Assembly (NCBI RefSeq): GCF_010111755.1
Contig: NC_088956.1
Location: forward strand, 868,001-932,000
Direction: 5' to 3'
From: Nakaseomyces glabratus
Taxonomy: Eukaryota > Ascomycota > Saccharomycetes > Saccharomycetales > Saccharomycetaceae
DNA length: 64,000 nucleotides
The notes below the pieces were generated by a model. It did no database searches and was not told the DNA's origin. It saw only the letters and a program-made list of their open reading frames with translations. Below, in pieces: positions 18,738 through 28,134 of this stretch (position 1 is its first letter; each line of letters starts with the position of its first letter). A program made the position numbers and the translations under genes.

Positions 18738-19295
18738 ATGGCTACTGAGAAACCGAGAGACGAACGAATCCAAGCGGTGATTGAAGAAGAGCAGAAGGTT
18801 GACACTACTATTGATCCGCAGGAGATCGGTAAGCCCAATGGGGCCCAGCTGCTGTCTTTGAAATGCAACCTGTATCTGCACAAGCTGCTTGACACATGGG
18901 CCTTGGAACAAGAGGAGGGTGGCAATGACATTTTGAAAGACACCAAGCGTGGGATATACCCGCTACTTGTTTCGCTGAGAAAAGCCAGACTACCGAGCGA
19001 CCAATTGGTCTCGCTAGCCACTGTGCTATACCACTTACAGCAGTACGAAAGTACCAGAGACAAAGTGCACATGCAGAGGAGTCTCGAGTCCTACATGAAA
19101 CTGAGTCTCGGCAACGTTGCGTGGCCCATTGGAGTCACACAAGTGGGTATCCATGAGCGTAAGATACAGCGGCAAGACGCCAGAAATAACACCGCAACTG
19201 CGGGGATAGTGGCCAACGTCATGACAGATGAACAGACCAGGCTATGGATCACTAACGTCAAGAGACTGCTAACTCACATGGAACAGAGGAAATGA
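18738..19295 (+). CDS. PRP18: Splicing factor Prp18, short N terminus
   Basis: U5 snRNP-associated factor for the second catalytic step of splicing; it works with Slu7 on 3' splice-site use. Starting at the first ATG (18738) the protein has 185 aa, against 251 in S. cerevisiae. The missing ~65 residues are the region that I recall is dispensable in yeast. The conserved helical domain is complete: IDPQEIGKPNGAQLLSLKCNLYLHK, then LATVLYHLQQ, and the invariant loop SYMKLSLGNVAWPIGVTQVGIHER (~residues 120-143). The C terminus after RLWITNVKRLL is also ~10 residues shorter. An in-frame TAG at 18687 rules out a longer contiguous frame; an upstream exon was sought and not found. Confidence 0.93.
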   Translation: MATEKPRDERIQAVIEEEQKVDTTIDPQEIGKPNGAQLLSLKCNLYLHKLLDTWALEQEEGGNDILKDTKRGIYPLLVSLRKARLPSDQLVSLATVLYHLQQYESTRDKVHMQRSLESYMKLSLGNVAWPIGVTQVGIHERKIQRQDARNNTATAGIVANVMTDEQTRLWITNVKRLLTHMEQRK

Positions 19296-19831
19296 GAGCT
19301 GAGACAAAGCCCGTCAAAATGATAAGTCGGTAATTCCACACTTATAAAGCCATTAAGGACCCAGCAAATAAGGATGTGTACAGCAGTAAGAAGAAAGTAC
19401 CCGTCAACATATCCACATAGGTGGTTGAAACCCAAAATAATGTATCTAATATTAACCACGTGACTCTTCTATTTCTGGATAGCAAGTGCTGTTCTGATGG
19501 CCATTTTGTGCAGTTGCTACGACACTTTCTGTGTACAAATTGGTTTGTTTGATCTCTTTTAGAGTTTTCCACGTTACGCCATTTCAGAAAGCAGTGAAAG
19601 AAGGTAGAGAGAATGAGTGAGCGAGTGAGGAAGAAGATTTTCTGACTGTAAATCCTCGCAGGGAGTGTGGATGGGAGGGCCCAAGCTAAGCTGTATTGCA
19701 GTACCAAAAATCGAAAAATTAGTGTTGATTGACAAATAACAATGAGCAACACTGGAATATTTCTAGAGTCTTTGGTGCTTGTGGTTGCTTTTGATGGCTG
19801 CTGATAAGCTAGGCGAGATAGAGAGGTAGAA
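19296..19831. other. Intergenic between PRP18 and ECT1
   Basis: 536 bp. A long minus-strand ORF (19342-19887) overlaps the ECT1 start, has no recognisable domain and was rejected. Otherwise it holds the PRP18 3' end and ECT1 promoter. Confidence 0.5.
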
Positions 19832-20782
19832 ATGACTGTGCATTTGTGGGAAGAGAAAGTTTGGATAGACGGGTGCTTTGATTTCACGCATCACGGACAC
19901 GCTGGTGTGTTCTTGCAAGCTCGGCAAACCATCGACCCTGAGGTTAGCGGTGGCAACGACGCGCTGATCTGCGGTATCCACAGCGATGAGGACATACGCG
20001 TCAACAAGGGTTGTTTGCCGGTGATGCAGGAGCGGGAGCGGTACGAGCATGCGCGGGCGAACAGGTGGTGCGACCAGGTCATAGAAGGTGCTCCCTACGT
20101 GACGCATCCAGACGTGATGAACAAGTACGGATGCATGTATGTGGTGCATGGGGATGACATTACTTTGGACAAAGACGGCAACGACTGCTACCAGGAGATG
20201 AAGGACTGCGGCAGGTACAAGTGTGTGAAGCGTACCGCTGGTGTGAGCACGAGTGACATAATCCAGCGGATCCTTACTGGGTCGCGTGACCACCACTCGC
20301 GTCCCGATGAAGTTGTGACTCTGGAGGAGCTGACCAAGTACAGTTACGACCGTGACGGGTACGGCCCAGGCTGCACTGTGTATAGAGAAACCCTGGACAA
20401 TATAGTGGTACGGGGCAAGACCGTACCCGAGCGTCTAGTGATAGTGGAGGGCAATTTTGACCTATTCCACATTGGCCACATCAGTAAGTTCAAGAAGATC
20501 AGAGCTGATCATCCGGATAGGCATGTTATTGTGAGTGTGCGTACGAACGAAGACGATATCATGACGCTAAAGGAGAAAGCACTCAGTATCCTGAGCTGCA
20601 AGTACATCGACGGCGTGGTGCTTGATTTAGACATGGGCACTCTTGCCACCGACATCGTCACCATCCAGATCGACGATATAGATGGCGGTGAATTCGACTA
20701 CTTAACCAAGGAAACCATAGTGAACAGGATAATATCGCAAAGAGATGAGTATGTATCGCGGAATAAACGCAAGGGTTTCTAA
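19832..20782 (+). CDS. ECT1: Ethanolamine-phosphate cytidylyltransferase
   Basis: Makes CDP-ethanolamine from CTP and phosphoethanolamine, the rate-controlling step of the Kennedy pathway to phosphatidylethanolamine. The protein has 316 aa (323 in S. cerevisiae YGR007W). It carries two tandem cytidylyltransferase folds: the first has DGCFDFTHHGHAG (HHGH near residue 20) and HSDEDI; the second has EGNFDLFHIGHI (HIGH near 214) and SVRTNEDD (~237). Duplication and the first-copy HxGH are as expected for active ECTs. The gene is distinctly GC-rich (many CG-ending codons) compared with CUL3 or SNU71. Convergent with STF2. Confidence 0.96.
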   Translation: MTVHLWEEKVWIDGCFDFTHHGHAGVFLQARQTIDPEVSGGNDALICGIHSDEDIRVNKGCLPVMQERERYEHARANRWCDQVIEGAPYVTHPDVMNKYGCMYVVHGDDITLDKDGNDCYQEMKDCGRYKCVKRTAGVSTSDIIQRILTGSRDHHSRPDEVVTLEELTKYSYDRDGYGPGCTVYRETLDNIVVRGKTVPERLVIVEGNFDLFHIGHISKFKKIRADHPDRHVIVSVRTNEDDIMTLKEKALSILSCKYIDGVVLDLDMGTLATDIVTIQIDDIDGGEFDYLTKETIVNRIISQRDEYVSRNKRKGF

Positions 20783-21147
20783 ACGTTCTGACCGAGGAGA
20801 AGCCAGTTAGTGCGAAATGGATTTATAGAACTTATCTAACACAGTTTACATAATAAATTCACAGTATAAATAACGATTACATTATAAACAAAAGGTCCCC
20901 CCCTTCTTTTGAAGATTAGAGGAGAAAATAACTGTATTTTTTGTGATGATTTCATGAAACTCATTATAGTACGTAACAATGCTATTTAAAAACATTTAAA
21001 GAAGTGATAGCGTAAAGTGAAAAGATATAATTAGAAATAAAAATGAAGGGGAGAAAGTATGGCCAAGTGAATTTAGGCGCAAACTTATCCGATGCATGTT
21101 AAAAAGCCGTTAAAAAGGAAAACTAGTGGAATCGGAGAGCTGGTCTA
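20783..21147. other. Intergenic, convergent ECT1 / STF2
   Basis: 365 bp of 3'-end sequence with a C7 tract near 20897. No gene was recognised. Confidence 0.5.
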
Positions 21148-21408
21148 TTACAACTCACGGTTCTGGACCTTACCCAACTTATGTTCGTTTTGCTGGTTGT
21201 TGGATCCGCGTCTTTGCTTGTTGAAGATAGGTGGGATTTCGCCGGCGTCTATCAAGTCGTTAATCTCGTCGCCTGGCTTACCCCAGTTACCCTTACCGGA
21301 ACCTTCTCTCTTGACACTGTTTGGAGACTCACCGAAGTTACCATTGCGAGTAAAGTAACGAGCGTTAGCCTTAGCTTCGTGAACAGTCCATTTGTTAGTT
21401 CTAGTCAT
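21148..21408 (-). CDS. STF2: Stf2/Tma10-family small stress protein
   Basis: 86-aa hydrophilic protein matching yeast Stf2 (an ATP-synthase-associated factor and desiccation-protective hydrophilin) and its ohnolog Tma10. The signature blocks are MTRTNKWT, NGNFGESPN and GSGKGNWGKPGDEINDLIDAGEIPP. Position after ECT1 matches STF2 (YGR008C). The TMA10 locus belongs to the interleaved YLR32x region, so the single copy here may stand for both. The promoter shows a TATA box at ~120 bp and STRE-type AGGGG/CCCCT elements, consistent with Msn2/4-driven stress expression (inferred). Confidence 0.93.
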   Translation of the reverse strand: MTRTNKWTVHEAKANARYFTRNGNFGESPNSVKREGSGKGNWGKPGDEINDLIDAGEIPPIFNKQRRGSNNQQNEHKLGKVQNREL

Positions 21409-21527
21409 TATTGTAATTATTCGATTTGTTGTTGTGTGTGTGTTTGATATGTATCTAAAATATTTTGATGGTATCTTTTATGTGAGAATTAGAGATCCAA
21501 TTGAGTTCATTATGAAATAATGCCCAC

Positions 21528-21537
21528 TATTTATATA
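21528..21537 (-). promoter_or_regulatory. TATA box of STF2
   Basis: TATATAAATA on the minus strand, ~120 bp upstream of the STF2 start. Confidence 0.65.
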
Positions 21538-21566
21538 ATTTTTTTTTGACTAGCCTTGAGCAGTAG

Positions 21567-21588
21567 AGGGGGGGATCAGTCCCCCCCT
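21567..21588. promoter_or_regulatory. Palindromic STRE pair in STF2 promoter
   Basis: Perfect inverted repeat: AGGGGGGG, a 6-base loop, then CCCCCCCT. Each arm contains the Msn2/4 core AGGGG/CCCCT. It lies ~160 bp upstream of STF2; further AGGGG cores follow near 21617 and 21711. Confidence 0.6.
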
Positions 21589-22468
21589 GGAGGAAGAGAG
21601 AAGATCAATAGCGCTGAAGGGGCGCAGTGCAGAAGCAGAAGGAAACTTCGAGAAGCCACTGTGTAGAGACTATGTGTGGCGAGGATAGTGATGGGCTGTG
21701 GGGGGGGGGGGAAGGGGCTGGCAGCGTCATCTCAACTTGAATAGATAGGGCTTCACTCCAATCTGTCGCAGTGTACTGCCAGGAAGGGGGGGAATAAGGG
21801 AGGTGGGAGAACTAGGTGGTGTTAGGATGGTTTACGCGGCTAATTGAGTCATTTTGATTTCGAGTTGTGTTCCAAGACCAAGACCAAGACCTTGAATCTG
21901 AGGCTGGTGCGGGGAAGAAGGGGGATCCGGGGAAAGGGGAGGGCAAATGCCGGAAGCCGAGGGAAATCTTGAGGGAAATCTTGAGGGAAATCCTGTAAGA
22001 AAGTCTAGTAGACAACTGGGTGTGTGGATATTTGAAAGGGAAGCTGCGTGGAAGTCTGTGTGTGTGTTTGTGTGTGTAAGAAAGAGAAAGTGAGAGAGAG
22101 AGAAAACTAGCAGGTCCTTTTCTTTATTTTTGCTTCGATGTTACAGCCACGCCTGCTTACGAGCTGCCCAATTTGTTGAACAGCACTGCCCCGCTCCTCC
22201 CCATTGTTACTACGAGAGATTTAAGATAGAAAAAGAGGGGAGCACTGTGGGACCACATAATGGAGGGGGATGGTACCCCTAAAAACTGTTGAAGTGAAAC
22301 CACTGTAACGAGAGAGGTGCGCCACTGGAACTGTCTGTGGCCATCCCTCACAAATGTGGCTGAGTTTAGAAAGAGACAAAATGACGCTACTTTGTGTGTG
22401 TGTGAACATCCCCAAGATATCTCTATACGGTTGAACTTGGATAATGATAGAGAGACAGCCCTAGTAGA
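21589..22468. other. Intergenic, G-rich upstream region of STF2
   Basis: About 880 bp with several poly-G tracts (for example near 21700-21712 and 21785) on the plus strand. It has a 12-bp x 3 tandem repeat at 21959-21994 and a GT/GA microsatellite at ~22058-22106. ORFs in it (21812-22015, 22157-22588 minus) read through these repeats and look spurious. Confidence 0.5.
21959..21994. repeat. 12-bp tandem repeat, 3 copies
   Basis: Unit GAGGGAAATCTT; the third copy ends CCT instead of CTT. Confidence 0.85.
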
Positions 22469-22864
22469 ATGAACCAAGACGATGTAGAGTTTCCAGTAAA
22501 CAGTCGGGGGGACGGGGACCATCTTGTGCTTCCTTCCAGCCAAGGTGGAAATGACGTAGAAGAGAATTCTATTCCCCCAATCCCTCAATCAGCAGACAAC
22601 CAGAGTAGAAACCTGAATGGGGGGGGGGGACTGACAATGCTGGATGAAAACAACCGGATTTTTGTTTTCTTTCAAAACCAAAATAGAGAGAACTCTTTGA
22701 GACAAGTGTCCTTTGAGACGACAATATCATACACTCTTGATAGTTATAGACGAGGTATAGTCACATGTGTTGAAATTGGTGGGGGGAGAAGTGTTGTATG
22801 GTTTCACGAAACACGTGTAAGTCGTATTGATAAATCAGCAATCATTAGAAATCACGTGTCTTAA
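22469..22864 (+). CDS. Possible 131-aa protein of unknown function
   Basis: An open frame from ATG 22469 to TAA, between STF2 and MCY1, where S. cerevisiae has SEC9 and NMA2. I recognise no family. The first half is polar, with Asn/Gly/Ser/Pro; the second half (IFVFFQNQNRENSLRQVSFE... VTCVEIGGGRSVVWFHE) looks more like ordinary protein. An 11-G homopolymer (22619-22629) encodes the Gly run, so the frame would break easily by slippage. An overlapping antisense ORF exists. It may be a species-specific gene or chance; low confidence. Confidence 0.2.
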   Translation: MNQDDVEFPVNSRGDGDHLVLPSSQGGNDVEENSIPPIPQSADNQSRNLNGGGGLTMLDENNRIFVFFQNQNRENSLRQVSFETTISYTLDSYRRGIVTCVEIGGGRSVVWFHETRVSRIDKSAIIRNHVS

Positions 22865-23076
22865 CAACCTAGTGGTAAATCGAGCCTTTGGCTACACCAC
22901 GGCTCTAATTTCAGCAGATGAGCTCAGAGCTGAGGTAGCCTTTAATAATAATCACTAGAAGTAGAATTTGCGATTGAGCTGAAAGTGCCAAAGGTTAATA
23001 ATTCATTTGCAATACCAGATCCCAACACAGGTCTACAAAAAAATAGTGAATTTGTCTCAACTTTAAAATACCTGAG

Positions 23077-24246
23077 ATGGACTCCAAATGGGGAAGAGTG
23101 ATAGGTGGTGTGGTGCTCAGTTGTGGTGCATTGTATACAGCTTATACTGTGATACAAAGGCGGTATGAGACGGAGGCCAAAGTGTACGATGGTATGCAGG
23201 AGCTTATAGGAAACACACCTATGGTTAAACTGAAATCACTATGTGACACAGACAGAAACATTAATGTGTACGCCAAGCTAGAGATGAATAACCCAGGTGG
23301 AAGCGCAAAGGATAGAATAGCACTAAACATCATTCAGGTGGCCGAGGCTGAAGGCAGACTCGTTCGTGGAGAACCTGGCATGGTATTTGAAGGTACCAGT
23401 GGCTCCACGGGTATATCTTTAGCCATGATCTGTAATGCCCTAGGATACAAAGCACATATATCGTTACCTGATGATACCTCTTTGGAAAAATTGAACCTTC
23501 TGAAGAGCTTAGGTGCCATAATAAACCCTGTAAAACCTGCATCGATTGTGGATCCCGATCAATATGTTAACGCAGCAAAGAAAGCTTGCGATGATTATCT
23601 GGAGTCAGGAAAGACCAAATATGCAATCTTTAGCGATCAATTCGAAAATGAGCACAATTGGGAGATACATTATAGAACCACTGGACCAGAAATATATAAA
23701 CAGCTCAAAGGGAAAGTTAACTGCTTCATTTCTGGATGCGGTACCGGCGGTACTATAAGCGGAGTCTCAAAATACTTGAAGGAAAGAATAAGACCATATG
23801 TTGTACTCGCTGATCCTCAAGGTTCAGGCTTCTACAACAGGATTAATTATGGTGTAATGTATGATAGTGTCGAGAAGGAAGGTACCAGAAGAAGACACCA
23901 AGTTGATACCATAGTCGAAGGAATTGGTTTGAACAGATTGACATTTAATTTCTTGAAAGGTGAAAAATACATAGATGAATCTATCAGAGTTACCGATCCT
24001 CAAGCTATAAAGATGGCAAAATTTTTATCTATTAATGAAGGTTTATTCATCGGTAGCAGTACTGCAATCAATGCTGTAGCTGCATTAGAACTCATCAGGA
24101 GAAATGACCAAGCTATTTTACCAAATGACTCTAATATTGTTATTATTGCATGTGACAGTGGATCAAGACATTTAAGCAAGTTTTGGAAAGAGGCACTTCA
24201 AGTTCCTGACACTGTTACTTTGAATGAGATATTAGCATCTAAATAA
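23077..24246 (+). CDS. MCY1: Mitochondrial outer-membrane cysteine-synthase-like protein
   Basis: 389-aa PLP-fold type II protein, ortholog of S. cerevisiae Mcy1 (YGR012W, 393 aa). An N-terminal hydrophobic anchor (VIGGVVLSCGALYTAYTVI, residues ~8-26) is followed by the cysteine synthase fold: MQELIGNTPMVKL, NPGGSAKDRIA with the PLP lysine near residue 79, FEGTSGSTGIS (~108) and SGCGTGGTISG (~220). The yeast protein is reported on the mitochondrial outer membrane and its physiological substrate is unsettled, so O-acetylserine sulfhydrylase activity should not be assumed. It starts a plus-strand tandem with SNU71 and MSB2, as in S. cerevisiae YGR012W-013W-014W. Confidence 0.95.
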   Translation: MDSKWGRVIGGVVLSCGALYTAYTVIQRRYETEAKVYDGMQELIGNTPMVKLKSLCDTDRNINVYAKLEMNNPGGSAKDRIALNIIQVAEAEGRLVRGEPGMVFEGTSGSTGISLAMICNALGYKAHISLPDDTSLEKLNLLKSLGAIINPVKPASIVDPDQYVNAAKKACDDYLESGKTKYAIFSDQFENEHNWEIHYRTTGPEIYKQLKGKVNCFISGCGTGGTISGVSKYLKERIRPYVVLADPQGSGFYNRINYGVMYDSVEKEGTRRRHQVDTIVEGIGLNRLTFNFLKGEKYIDESIRVTDPQAIKMAKFLSINEGLFIGSSTAINAVAALELIRRNDQAILPNDSNIVIIACDSGSRHLSKFWKEALQVPDTVTLNEILASK

Positions 24247-24541
24247 GAATATGTTTCATAAGTTTATAGATCAAATAACGTATTCAAGATGATATATTTA
24301 CACACATCTTTCAAATCATTAAAATCAAGAATTGAAAACAAACATTCCAGAAATATGATTTTTTCGTATGTCCATGATAAGACCGGGGAACTCATCACTT
24401 GTACCAAAGTGGAAAAATCTCAAAAAATCAAGCTCATCTACTTCATTTGAAATAAAAACATTGCAATCCTTTCAAAAGACCTGTGAATAATACAACTGTA
24501 CTCTGACGCTAAAGGATAAGAACCAGCTTCAAAAGAACAGC

Positions 24542-26383
24542 ATGCTAGAAGATGCTTTGGTTCCTGATGATAAACTAATTTATGTCTCTCCCGAGAATCT
24601 TTATTACTGCTATGCGAACGATACTATAGACCAAGATGACAAATGGACGAGTATACAACCACAGCAAGGATACATACCCATTTTAAGTGCAAACTTGAGG
24701 GCTTATAAGATAGAATTACTCAAAAAACTCAGATTCAGTGGTCAAAATAACGTTTCACCTTCAATTAAGAAAGAGAAGAAAAATTTGGAACCAAATAAAA
24801 AGATAACAACGAAGCCCACTGAAAGTACAGGCTCGAAAAAGTATTTGATACCAGAGCAGTTCATTCCCGATAGCCTAGAAAAGCAATTGAGGACCTTGAC
24901 AGTCATTCTAAAGGATGCTTTATATCTGGGCAAGAACAATAGATTTATTAAGGAAAATGAGGTGGTGAGTGACGATACGAGACTGCTTATCCTTGATGAG
25001 TTTCTAAAGCTCATTATTCCTAACTACATTGATTCGCTAGCAAATTGGACTCTTGTAGATTTAAACAAAGGAACCGATGATGAAAGTCTTCTGTATTTGC
25101 GTTTCAATGAATCAGGGACTCAGAGTATGATTAGTTTTTATAAGAAGCATTCAAAGATGGCTAAATACATGGAGATTCATTACGATACGAACACTGAAAA
25201 ATATATTAATGACAATTTTAAGGATGATGGCGATGAAGATAACGTTGAAGCTGAACAATCCCATTCTGTTGGCGAGATCTTGAAGTCAATGGAAACAGCA
25301 TTTGAGAAAGCACGTTCACAAGTCGGAACATTCAAAGGTGACATCAATGATGATCAGGATGATAAGATCAACTATAAAATAGACTACAATACATTGCTGG
25401 ATATTCCTAGCGACTCCCTGGAACAACTAACTAAAGAGATATTAAATTTCAGAACAAAAGTTATCGATATTGAGAAGCAAAAGCAACTTCGGCAACAATA
25501 TGAAGATAACGAACGTCGCCAAAAGCATATGACTCAACTATTCGAGAAACTGCGAAAGGGAACGAAAAGCAATGATTCTAACAGAAATATGGATATTGAA
25601 TCCACGGACACCATTAATGATAGTGACAGCGAGGAAGATGATGACGAGGAAGATGAGGATGACCTTGCTATAGAGAAACGTAAGGAGGAGAAACGGAAAG
25701 AGGAAGAGGCACGCAAGTATCGAGCTTTGTTGAAGGACTATGAGACCACAATTGAGCCACACTTGCATTTACTATCTCAACAATATAAGCAGAATCTAGA
25801 ATATGAGAAAGAGCTGGCCGCAAACCGTGAAGCGAATGTAAAGGACCTTCTTCGTCAAGCCAATGATATCTACTATGATAAGGATAGGTCTTTCAAGGAC
25901 AGAGAAGAACAAGAGGACAAACTGGATAGAGAGAAATATGGAGATATAATAATAGAAGATATTGTAATTGATGATGACCGTAAAGGACAAAAGAAGTTGC
26001 TTGAGAAGGACAAAAAGGTTAAGAAGGCCGGCGAGCCTGCTATTAAGATTAATTTGGCATTCAAGAAAGCTATGGATAATTCTATACAGGACAAACGGGA
26101 CAAAGCGGAAGATATCGAACCTGTTTCTCAGCCTATCGAAGCTCGAAGCACCAACAGATATGCAGCACTTAAAGAGAAACGTGTTGTGGATGAGCTAGTA
26201 AAAGAGTTACTTGGTGTATACGAGGATGACGTTGTTGCATATGTGTTTGAGATACTTGAGAAGCCAGAGATGTCCGACGAGAAGAAACAGAGTGAACTTG
26301 TAACTGAGATGGAGGACCTATTTGATAAAGAAGGTGCTGTACAATTTGCAGAACAGGTGTTCAAAGCTCTAGATGAAGCGTAA
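24542..26383 (+). CDS. SNU71: U1 snRNP protein Snu71
   Basis: 613-aa component of the yeast U1 snRNP (620 aa in S. cerevisiae YGR013W), needed for commitment-complex formation with Prp40 and Luc7. The N terminus (VPDDKLIYVSPENLYYC) and the QFIPDSLEKQL block near residue 105 match the family. The middle is highly charged: an acidic run near residues 360-378 and long Glu/Lys/Arg coiled coils (~300-480). The C-terminal ~65 residues (VVDELVKELLGVYEDDVVAYVFEIL...) form a PWI-like fold. Together with PRP18 it is the second splicing factor in the window. Confidence 0.93.
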   Translation: MLEDALVPDDKLIYVSPENLYYCYANDTIDQDDKWTSIQPQQGYIPILSANLRAYKIELLKKLRFSGQNNVSPSIKKEKKNLEPNKKITTKPTESTGSKKYLIPEQFIPDSLEKQLRTLTVILKDALYLGKNNRFIKENEVVSDDTRLLILDEFLKLIIPNYIDSLANWTLVDLNKGTDDESLLYLRFNESGTQSMISFYKKHSKMAKYMEIHYDTNTEKYINDNFKDDGDEDNVEAEQSHSVGEILKSMETAFEKARSQVGTFKGDINDDQDDKINYKIDYNTLLDIPSDSLEQLTKEILNFRTKVIDIEKQKQLRQQYEDNERRQKHMTQLFEKLRKGTKSNDSNRNMDIESTDTINDSDSEEDDDEEDEDDLAIEKRKEEKRKEEEARKYRALLKDYETTIEPHLHLLSQQYKQNLEYEKELAANREANVKDLLRQANDIYYDKDRSFKDREEQEDKLDREKYGDIIIEDIVIDDDRKGQKKLLEKDKKVKKAGEPAIKINLAFKKAMDNSIQDKRDKAEDIEPVSQPIEARSTNRYAALKEKRVVDELVKELLGVYEDDVVAYVFEILEKPEMSDEKKQSELVTEMEDLFDKEGAVQFAEQVFKALDEA

Positions 26384-28058
26384 AAGTGGCACTGTGCCAT
26401 ACCTACAAGCACAATGACCAGTGTTTTTTTATTCGGTTTGAAAAATATATAGCTTCCATAATGGTAGAGCTTTAGCAGTTTTTGGCTTCTCCTATGCCAG
26501 TACCGAAAATCAAAAACCATAATGTATAGATAGGATAATTGATCTATATAGCGTTAATTTATTTATAGCGGCATCTTGTAGAGTTCATCGGCAAACAATG
26601 GATAGAACACTTTCTCATCTCCTTCCCCCCCACACGTCTGGTTTAACGAGGTACTGAACGGTAGGGACAACCTTATGCTAAATTAGGCACCAGTAACTAT
26701 AGAATTGCCCTAGCCTTAGCAGCACTCATGTCCCAATTGGGCATACAGTTCAATACACTATGGACCCCAACTGGAAGTCATAGAGACCTTTATGGGTGTC
26801 TCTATTGGGAACCCAAAGAAATCTATAAATAGATGTGAAGCAAATGAGTTGTAGACCCCTCGGACCGAATTGGTAACTGTAGCACTCAGAAGAGAAGCAG
26901 GGATGCAGATGTGGGAAGAGGCTATGACACAATGATCAACTCATCTATCATCAAGTATAATTTTGTGATGTCCGAACTAGGAAATCACTTCCTCAATTGG
27001 CAAATCCAATAAAAGTGGATAGCGGAAAGGGGGAGGAAACGTCTGCATGCACTTATACCCCCGAACACATTTATTTTTAGATTGGGATTGACAGCCCCGG
27101 TAAGAGTGAGTAGGCTGCAATAATCACACAAACAATCGCACAAACCATGGGACCCTACTCATGAACATTAATTACACAGCAACGCTAAACACTCTCTGCC
27201 GTCCTTTTAGCTGCTCCCACAAGTAACAGCACAGTAAACAGATGAGCTGAGACACACACACACACTGCACGCAGAACTAGTGCATGTAGTGGTCAAGAAA
27301 CAAAAAGGAAAACCAGGTCCAAGTCTACACTACCGGGAGTCTAGAGACAAGTGCGGAGAAAACAAAGAGCTAGACAAATTTCAACGGCAGCAGATCAAAT
27401 CTAGATCTCGGGTGCATCACCTTCGCCAGTTTTCTCAGCTCACTACCTGGGGGCCCTTGCAGTTGTCACCCCAGACATAAGCCCGAGTGGAAAAACAAAA
27501 GAATGCGCAGAAGCTATAAATATCTGCACAAAATTCCGTACGGTAACTTCCTTGCAAACAGTGATGCAATATCGAAACAATCTCAACGAAAACGAACCTG
27601 CGCTGTTTCTTACCCCACTGCCATTCTAAGAACGCGAAAAATTGGCACTTCCCTTTATTCCACTTGTTCTACTAAGAAATACCCAACGCCTTCTGCACTT
27701 TCTCTCTCCCCATTGTATTGCTTTTTCTACACTCTTTTATTACCACTTTGAGGTAAAAACGGTTTCTCAACGGGTCTTCTCAGCGCAAGACATTACCATA
27801 TCAAATTTGCTGAAGTAGCACTATCAAAATTCCGGAGCACTTTAGCAAAGTAACAGAAAAGAAACAGAAGAGAAACGCCTGCGTGAGGGACGAGATCTGA
27901 AGGAACGATAGAAACTTCGCTGCATCTCCACCCAATGTCCTTTCCTCTCTTGCTCCTCTCTTCTCCCCACCTCATTCTCTGTAGCCTTCCCTGTTTTGGT
28001 TTTTTCCCTGATCTGGTAATAGAAGCCAGAGGGAAGCAGCGAATTCTCTTCCACACAC

Positions 28059-28065
28059 TGAAACA
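28059..28065 (+). promoter_or_regulatory. Candidate Ste12 site (PRE) upstream of MSB2
   Basis: Exact TGAAACA; a second exact copy lies 69 bp downstream at 28128-28134. Ste12/Tec1 control of MSB2 is known in yeast; its use here is inferred. Confidence 0.4.
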
Positions 28066-28127
28066 TTCGCACACCAAAAACACAAATAGAAGTGGTATCA
28101 CACAAGACAAGATCGGATGCTCCAACA

Positions 28128-28134
28128 TGAAACA
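28128..28134 (+). promoter_or_regulatory. Candidate Ste12 site (PRE) upstream of MSB2
   Basis: Exact TGAAACA, same orientation as the copy at 28059. Confidence 0.4.

Noticed and set aside
19342..19887. 181-codon minus-strand ORF over the PRP18-ECT1 spacer
   Set aside because: Overlaps the ECT1 start, no domain, low-complexity composition.
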